This document shows, piece after piece, positions 6,714 to 9,927 of a stretch of 9,927 nt of DNA. This DNA comes from Helicobacteraceae bacterium (GTDB lineage Bacteria; Campylobacterota; Campylobacteria; Campylobacterales; Sulfurimonadaceae). The stretch covers positions 1-9,927 of the forward strand of contig WFMY01000080.1 of the NCBI GenBank assembly GCA_015488855.1. Direction: 5' to 3'. The notes under the pieces are model-generated. The model did not search any database. It saw only the letters and a program-made list of their open reading frames with translations, and was not told where the DNA came from. The first letter of the stretch is position 1, and every line of letters begins with the position of its first letter. The position numbers were made by a program, and so were the translations under genes.

Positions 6714-7658
6714 TTACGGAATTTTTACTGATTCTAAAACATTTTGAATAATTTCATCCGTAGTGATTCCCTCAGCTTCCGCCTCATAAGTAAGCACAAT
6801 ACGATGACGCATCAACTCTTTTGCAATGTAAGCAACATCTACAGGAGTCACAAAGTCCTTTCCACGCATATATGCCATAGCTTTTACCGCCTTGAACATA
6901 TCTATACTAACCCGTGGAGATGCACCAAACTGTATATAATCTTTGATAGAGTCAAGACCATAGTCACTTGGATTTCTCGTTGCATTGACTAACTCAATTA
7001 TATAAAGTTCCACCTCTTCATCTATGTGAATATCTTGAATCTCTTTTTTAATCTCATTAATATCATCAATACTTGCTACTGGTTCTATCTTTTGAGAACT
7101 TGCAGTTGAGATGCGTCTTGCTATCTCTAACTCTTCATCTTTATTATTGTAATCTACTACGATTTTTAGCATAAAACGGTCGAGTTGTGCTTCTGGAAGC
7201 TGATATACACCTTCTTGTTCCACTGGATTTTGTGTCGCCATTACGAAAAATGGTGGATCAATCTTGAAAGTTGCGTCCCCTAAAGTCACCTGCTTCTCTT
7301 GCATTACTTCAAGTAATGCTGACTGCACCTTAGCTGGGGCACGGTTTATCTCATCTGCAAGCAATAGATTTGTAAAGATGGGACCTTTTTTAATCTTAAA
7401 CTCATTAGTTTTAGGATCGTATATCTCAGCACCTAAAATATCTGATGGAAGGAGATCGGGAGTAAACTGAGCACGCTTAAAATTTAAACCCAACGCAGAT
7501 GCAAGTGCATTAACTGTAGTTGTTTTTGCAAGTCCTGGTACACCTTCTATTAGGATGTGACCTTCACACAAAAAAGCTATTAAAAGAGAGTCTATCATCT
7601 TCTCTTGACCAACTACTACTTTACTTACTTCTTTTTTTATCTGCGCTATTGTACTCAT
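6714..7658 (-). CDS. moxR: MoxR-family AAA+ ATPase
   Basis: 314 residues, full family length, cytosolic, first gene of the bat operon. Walker A is G39-VPGLAKTT (Lys45), Walker B is LLLAD-E (Asp102, Glu103) followed by INRAPAKVQSALLEVMQE, sensor 1 is in MATQNP (Asn144), the arginine-finger region is AQLDRF (Arg161), and sensor 2 is in GASPRV (Arg249), so all ATPase elements look intact. MoxR ATPases form rings that remodel or activate partner complexes and are nearly always encoded beside VWA proteins, as here with BatA and BatB. Start at 7658: a near-perfect Shine-Dalgarno GAGGTGAT ends two bases before the ATG, and a good -10 box lies just upstream. The client complex is not indicated by the neighbouring genes. 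Confidence 0.95.
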   Translation of the reverse strand: MSTIAQIKKEVSKVVVGQEKMIDSLLIAFLCEGHILIEGVPGLAKTTTVNALASALGLNFKRAQFTPDLLPSDILGAEIYDPKTNEFKIKKGPIFTNLLLADEINRAPAKVQSALLEVMQEKQVTLGDATFKIDPPFFVMATQNPVEQEGVYQLPEAQLDRFMLKIVVDYNNKDEELEIARRISTASSQKIEPVASIDDINEIKKEIQDIHIDEEVELYIIELVNATRNPSDYGLDSIKDYIQFGASPRVSIDMFKAVKAMAYMRGKDFVTPVDVAYIAKELMRHRIVLTYEAEAEGITTDEIIQNVLESVKIP

Positions 7659-7660
7659 AT

Positions 7661-7668
7661 ATCACCTC
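7661..7668 (-). promoter_or_regulatory. Strong ribosome binding site of moxR
   Basis: GAGGTGAT on the minus strand matches eight consecutive bases expected to pair with the 16S rRNA 3' end, with two bases before the ATG at 7658. It is the strongest site in the operon, fitting a role in setting expression of the whole overlapping gene set. Confidence 0.75.
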
Positions 7669-7684
7669 GAAATTAATTTAAAAA

Positions 7685-7690
7685 ATTATA
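7685..7690 (-). promoter_or_regulatory. Probable -10 box of the moxR-bat operon promoter
   Basis: TATAAT on the minus strand, a perfect consensus, preceded by TGGTG, lies about 26 bases before the moxR ATG. Transcription would start near 7677-7679, giving a leader of about 20 bases that contains the ribosome site. No clear -35 hexamer is visible at the usual distance. That is known to be common for the housekeeping sigma factor in Campylobacterota, if the organism is assigned correctly. Confidence 0.5.
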
Positions 7691-7733
7691 CACCAGAGGG
7701 GTAAATGGTTGGTAATGTTAGAGGAGATCTTGC

Positions 7734-7784
7734 ATGAAACTACTCTCTATCTATCTCTTAATATCTTTTAAGGATAAGAGATAA
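7734..7784 (+). CDS. Possible 16-residue hydrophobic small protein
   Basis: This short plus-strand reading frame, MKLLSIYLLISFKDKR, runs from an ATG at 7734 to a TAA at 7782-7784. GAGGAGA at 7721-7727 is a very good Shine-Dalgarno sequence six bases ahead. The peptide has a basic first residue, a hydrophobic core of about ten residues and a basic end, like a tiny membrane peptide or a cut-off signal sequence. It sits divergent to moxR and convergent to the LPP20-like gene. No clear plus-strand promoter was seen, and at this length it may be chance or the relic of a longer gene. Confidence 0.22.
   Translation: MKLLSIYLLISFKDKR
7752..7783. repeat. 9-bp inverted repeat between the LPP20-like gene and moxR
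   Basis: TATCTCTTA (7752-7760) and TAAGAGATA (7775-7783) are perfectly complementary, with a 14-base spacer. It lies downstream of the LPP20-like gene and about 60 bases upstream of the moxR -10 box. On the minus strand the right side of the hairpin is followed by GATAGAGAGTAG rather than T residues, so it is not a standard intrinsic terminator. It could be a transcript end structure or an operator; its function is open. Confidence 0.4.
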
Positions 7785-7818
7785 ATTTGTAGTTATTGCC
7801 ATCCTACATATGAAATCT

Positions 7819-8823
7819 TTAGTTTCCAGTAATGAACTTAATGATGCCTAATTCTTTTATCTTTTTTTCGTATTTAGCTGTACGAGCTAAAGCATCTTCA
7901 AAACCTTCGCTTGAGCCCTCTTTAGTTTTATAAACTACATTTGAGACTACATTTCCATTTTTATCCGTTGCTTTAATAGTTGTTTTTCTCAAGGCAAAAG
8001 TTAAGTTAGCAAATTTTGCATTTGTAGATTTATACTTTCTTTTTTTTGCCTTCGTTGTAATCTCAATCAATACATTGTATTTTGAAGAGTTAAATGTAGC
8101 ATTCTTGGCACTTAGCTTTGATTTGATTAAAGAAGCTAAAGGCTCTGAATTTTTATCTGAAATAATTTTAAAAACTAATTCGTTTCTTGCTTGACGCATA
8201 ACTCTTGTATATTCAGTGTATCTTGTAGTATATTTTGAATCATTGTATGAAGGGTTCAACGCATGGAGTAAGGGAAAAAAGCTATCAGTTTGCTTGAGTA
8301 GCTCATTTATATTTACAGAAAGTTTTAACTTTTCAAAAACACCAGCTTTTTCAAAAAATTTCCATTCTGTTTTAAGCTTTGTATCCACTTGATCTAGTTT
8401 TCTTTCGTAAGTAGCTGTTAGTATTGCTCGGTCAACTTTGACAAGCAAAATCCACTGCCCTTTATCTTGCGTACTTTCTAAAACCTTTACATCTGTGTAT
8501 TGTATATCCTTAGACTTTGAGACAACATCACTTTTCGTTTGTGCCAATACTTTTTCATCACCACCTTGACGAGTAGCAGTAACAGAAGATGAAAAGTTTG
8601 ATGACACATTGACTGAGATTTTTGCACTTATCGTAGAAAGGGCATCACTCTTAGCATCTCGCTGTGTCTCTCCATATCCAACTGCATAAAAGTACTGAGC
8701 ATCATCTGCGGGGGGATTGTTGATCCAACTCATTGCAGCTAAGTTCTTTTCACCCGAAGCATAAGCTCCGTGAGTAGTGAAAAAAGCGAGTGCTAAAACT
8801 ATAAATAATGATTTCAAATTCAT
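7819..8823 (-). CDS. Exported LPP20-family-like envelope protein
   Basis: 334 residues. Residues 1-22 are a clear signal peptide (MNLKSLFIVLALAFF, cleavage likely after AYA22), with no lipobox cysteine, so it is probably a soluble periplasmic or loosely attached protein. SWINNPPADDAQYFYAVGYG (about 32-51) followed by ETQRDAKSDALSTISAKISVNV is the LPP20-type domain pattern: WxxNPP, YxxxGxG, then a helix with repeated Ala before a beta strand. A strand ending QWILLVKVDRA (about 123-133) closes that domain. The remaining 200 residues, with charged helices and a lysine-rich stretch (about 253-275), match nothing I recognise. ATG at 8823 has AAGGA eight bases ahead and begins the signal peptide. 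It follows the upstream gene by 15 bases and is likely co-transcribed with it. Homologues are mostly lipoproteins of unclear role. Confidence 0.72.
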   Translation of the reverse strand: MNLKSLFIVLALAFFTTHGAYASGEKNLAAMSWINNPPADDAQYFYAVGYGETQRDAKSDALSTISAKISVNVSSNFSSSVTATRQGGDEKVLAQTKSDVVSKSKDIQYTDVKVLESTQDKGQWILLVKVDRAILTATYERKLDQVDTKLKTEWKFFEKAGVFEKLKLSVNINELLKQTDSFFPLLHALNPSYNDSKYTTRYTEYTRVMRQARNELVFKIISDKNSEPLASLIKSKLSAKNATFNSSKYNVLIEITTKAKKRKYKSTNAKFANLTFALRKTTIKATDKNGNVVSNVVYKTKEGSSEGFEDALARTAKYEKKIKELGIIKFITGN

Positions 8824-8838
8824 TGATTATTCCTTCGT

Positions 8839-9927
8839 TTATTTTGCTTTTTTTGCCTCTTTAGCAGCAGATTCAGCTGCTTCTTTTGCAGCATTTTCTT
8901 GGTCTATTTTTACTTGGTAAGCTAAAACTATAATATCAGTTACCGCTTGGTATTTTTCAGCCAAACCTGACTGTTTATGTGCATAATAAGTACCAATAAA
9001 GATATTTGGCAATAAATATACAGCATTTTTAACTAATCTTGCTATACGCTCATTATATTTTGCTTGTAAATTTGATGGTACATAGGATTTAGCACGAGCA
9101 AGTGATTCTAATTCTGTAGGGAATTTTAAAATTATATTGTTTGCAGCTATATTTGTTAAGGCAAGACCAAAAGATGTATATGCTTCTGTTGCACCTGACT
9201 GAATCTCTTTTGAAACTATGTTGACATTTTTTGCAAGGTTTACATAGTTTATATCATCTATATTGATATCACTTTGTAGTGCAACTACTGCTTCGTCTAA
9301 AAGGGCAAAGTAGATCAACTCTTTTTCATCAGCTATTGATTCAGCTTGATCGCTTCTCTCTTCGATCACTTTTAAGTCATTCTTTATAGCAAGTTTTTCT
9401 TGATTTGTTAAAGGTGTATAGTCTTTATCCTCTTTACTTTTTGTTTTTGCGACATCGGTTTTGAGAGTAGTCTCTTTCTCGCCTTTTTCAGCTTTGATAG
9501 CAGCAACATCTTCGTAAGCTTGTAACATCTCAGTTCTAGCCACAGTTAAGTCTTTTTGCATATTTATTGGGGTAAGAGCTATCATAGCACTACCTAGATT
9601 CTGATAAACATCACCGCTCAGTGCTTCTACTTCTTTCATCTGACCATCTTTGAAGTCTAAGAAGTTATTAAGTGAGCTGTCAAAGTTAAAAACATTTGGC
9701 CAATTTTTTTTATCTTTACCGTAAAATGCTTCAAGTTTTTGAATAGCTCTAAAAGTTAAAGGGGAAATCTGCTGATTAAGAAGACTACCTACAAGATTCC
9801 CATACTGACCTAGAGCACTTAAAGTTGCAGATGAACCTAACAGCTTTCTTTGTATATCTTCTGTGTAGTGTACAGTTGCGAAATAAGGTCCTGTTTGAAG
9901 TATATTTGCTATATCTTGCTTTTGAGT
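8839..9927 (-). CDS. Unrecognised, probably helical protein; N-terminus outside the window
   Basis: The frame is open without a stop from the window edge to TAA at 8839-8841, giving 362 visible residues; the ATG at 9639 is internal because the coding pattern continues above it (for example FRAIQKLEAFYGKDKKNWPN). I do not recognise the family with confidence. The protein is alanine- and leucine-rich and mostly helical, with a charged probable coiled coil in the middle (from about residue 130, KAEKGEKETTLKTDVAKTKS), a moderately hydrophobic stretch (VKNAVYLLPNIFIGTYYAH) near the end, and a C-terminal Ala/Lys/Glu tail (AAKEAAESAAKEAKKAK). No cysteine is seen. Placement before an LPP20-like gene recalls the proteobacterial clusters in which LPP20 proteins neighbour a helical COG3014 protein and LpoB. 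DLTVARTEMLQAYE faintly resembles COG3014, but this is weak. Confidence 0.6.
   Translation of the reverse strand, partial: TQKQDIANILQTGPYFATVHYTEDIQRKLLGSSATLSALGQYGNLVGSLLNQQISPLTFRAIQKLEAFYGKDKKNWPNVFNFDSSLNNFLDFKDGQMKEVEALSGDVYQNLGSAMIALTPINMQKDLTVARTEMLQAYEDVAAIKAEKGEKETTLKTDVAKTKSKEDKDYTPLTNQEKLAIKNDLKVIEERSDQAESIADEKELIYFALLDEAVVALQSDINIDDINYVNLAKNVNIVSKEIQSGATEAYTSFGLALTNIAANNIILKFPTELESLARAKSYVPSNLQAKYNERIARLVKNAVYLLPNIFIGTYYAHKQSGLAEKYQAVTDIIVLAYQVKIDQENAAKEAAESAAKEAKKAK

Noticed and set aside
6744..7470. Plus-strand frames of 82 and 68 codons antisense to moxR
   Set aside because: They lie opposite strongly conserved AAA+ motifs and have no start signals, so they are shadows of the moxR frame.
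7752..7783. Intrinsic terminator call for the inverted repeat
   Set aside because: No T-run follows on either strand and the loop is long, so only the repeat itself is reported.
9637..9639. ATG at 9639 as the start of the last gene
   Set aside because: The same frame stays open for 96 more codons to the window end, with consistent protein-like sequence and no ribosome site at 9639.
1..9927. Defence system, mobile element, CRISPR or horizontally acquired island
   Set aside because: MoxR-VWA pairs can occur in defence contexts, but here the full bat gene set, uniform A+T-rich composition, and absence of integrase, transposase, nuclease or direct repeats point to core genome.

Overview
The window is about two-thirds A+T and gene-dense, with short or overlapping gene junctions. 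Protein style and gene content point to a bacterium of the Campylobacterota (Sulfurimonas- or Sulfurovum-like). That placement is an inference from composition and family resemblance; no rRNA or other phylogenetic marker is present.

Left end, plus strand (1-1213): the 3' part of a prephenate dehydrogenase gene (tyrA), followed by a small multi-pass membrane protein of the DUF1624 / HGSNAT acyltransferase type. The second gene has an unusual 5' end. Its conserved N-terminus is encoded upstream of the first usable ATG, but that stretch has no ATG, GTG or TTG in frame.

Centre, minus strand (1222-7658): a compact six-gene MoxR/Bat operon, in transcription order moxR (AAA+ ATPase), a DUF58 protein, a small one-helix membrane protein in the DUF4381 position, batA (VWA), a fused batB-batC (VWA plus TPR), and batD. 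Four of the five junctions abut or overlap by 4 to 17 bases, so translational coupling is likely. The MoxR ATPase is expected to act on the membrane-anchored VWA proteins, with DUF58 as a cytosolic adaptor-like partner, BatB-TPR and BatD facing the periplasm, and the small membrane protein accompanying the VWA pair. Related operons are linked to stress or oxygen tolerance and to assembly or activation of other proteins, but the client is unknown. The most distinctive points are an apparently lost metal-binding motif in DUF58 and a roughly 140-residue, lysine-rich, almost hydrophobic-free linker in BatB-BatC ahead of a short ordered tail.

The 160-base gap 7659-7818 holds a good ribosome binding site and -10 box for the bat operon, a 9-bp inverted repeat, and a plus-strand 16-codon reading frame with a good Shine-Dalgarno sequence.

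Right end, minus strand (7819-9927): two envelope-type genes, 15 bases apart. One is an LPP20-like exported protein; the other is an unrecognised, probably helical protein cut by the window edge. They are transcribed towards the bat operon but appear to be a separate unit.

No tRNA, rRNA, CRISPR array, insertion sequence or phage gene was seen. Most of the window reads as ordinary core genome. I found no convincing new system, only several points worth checking.
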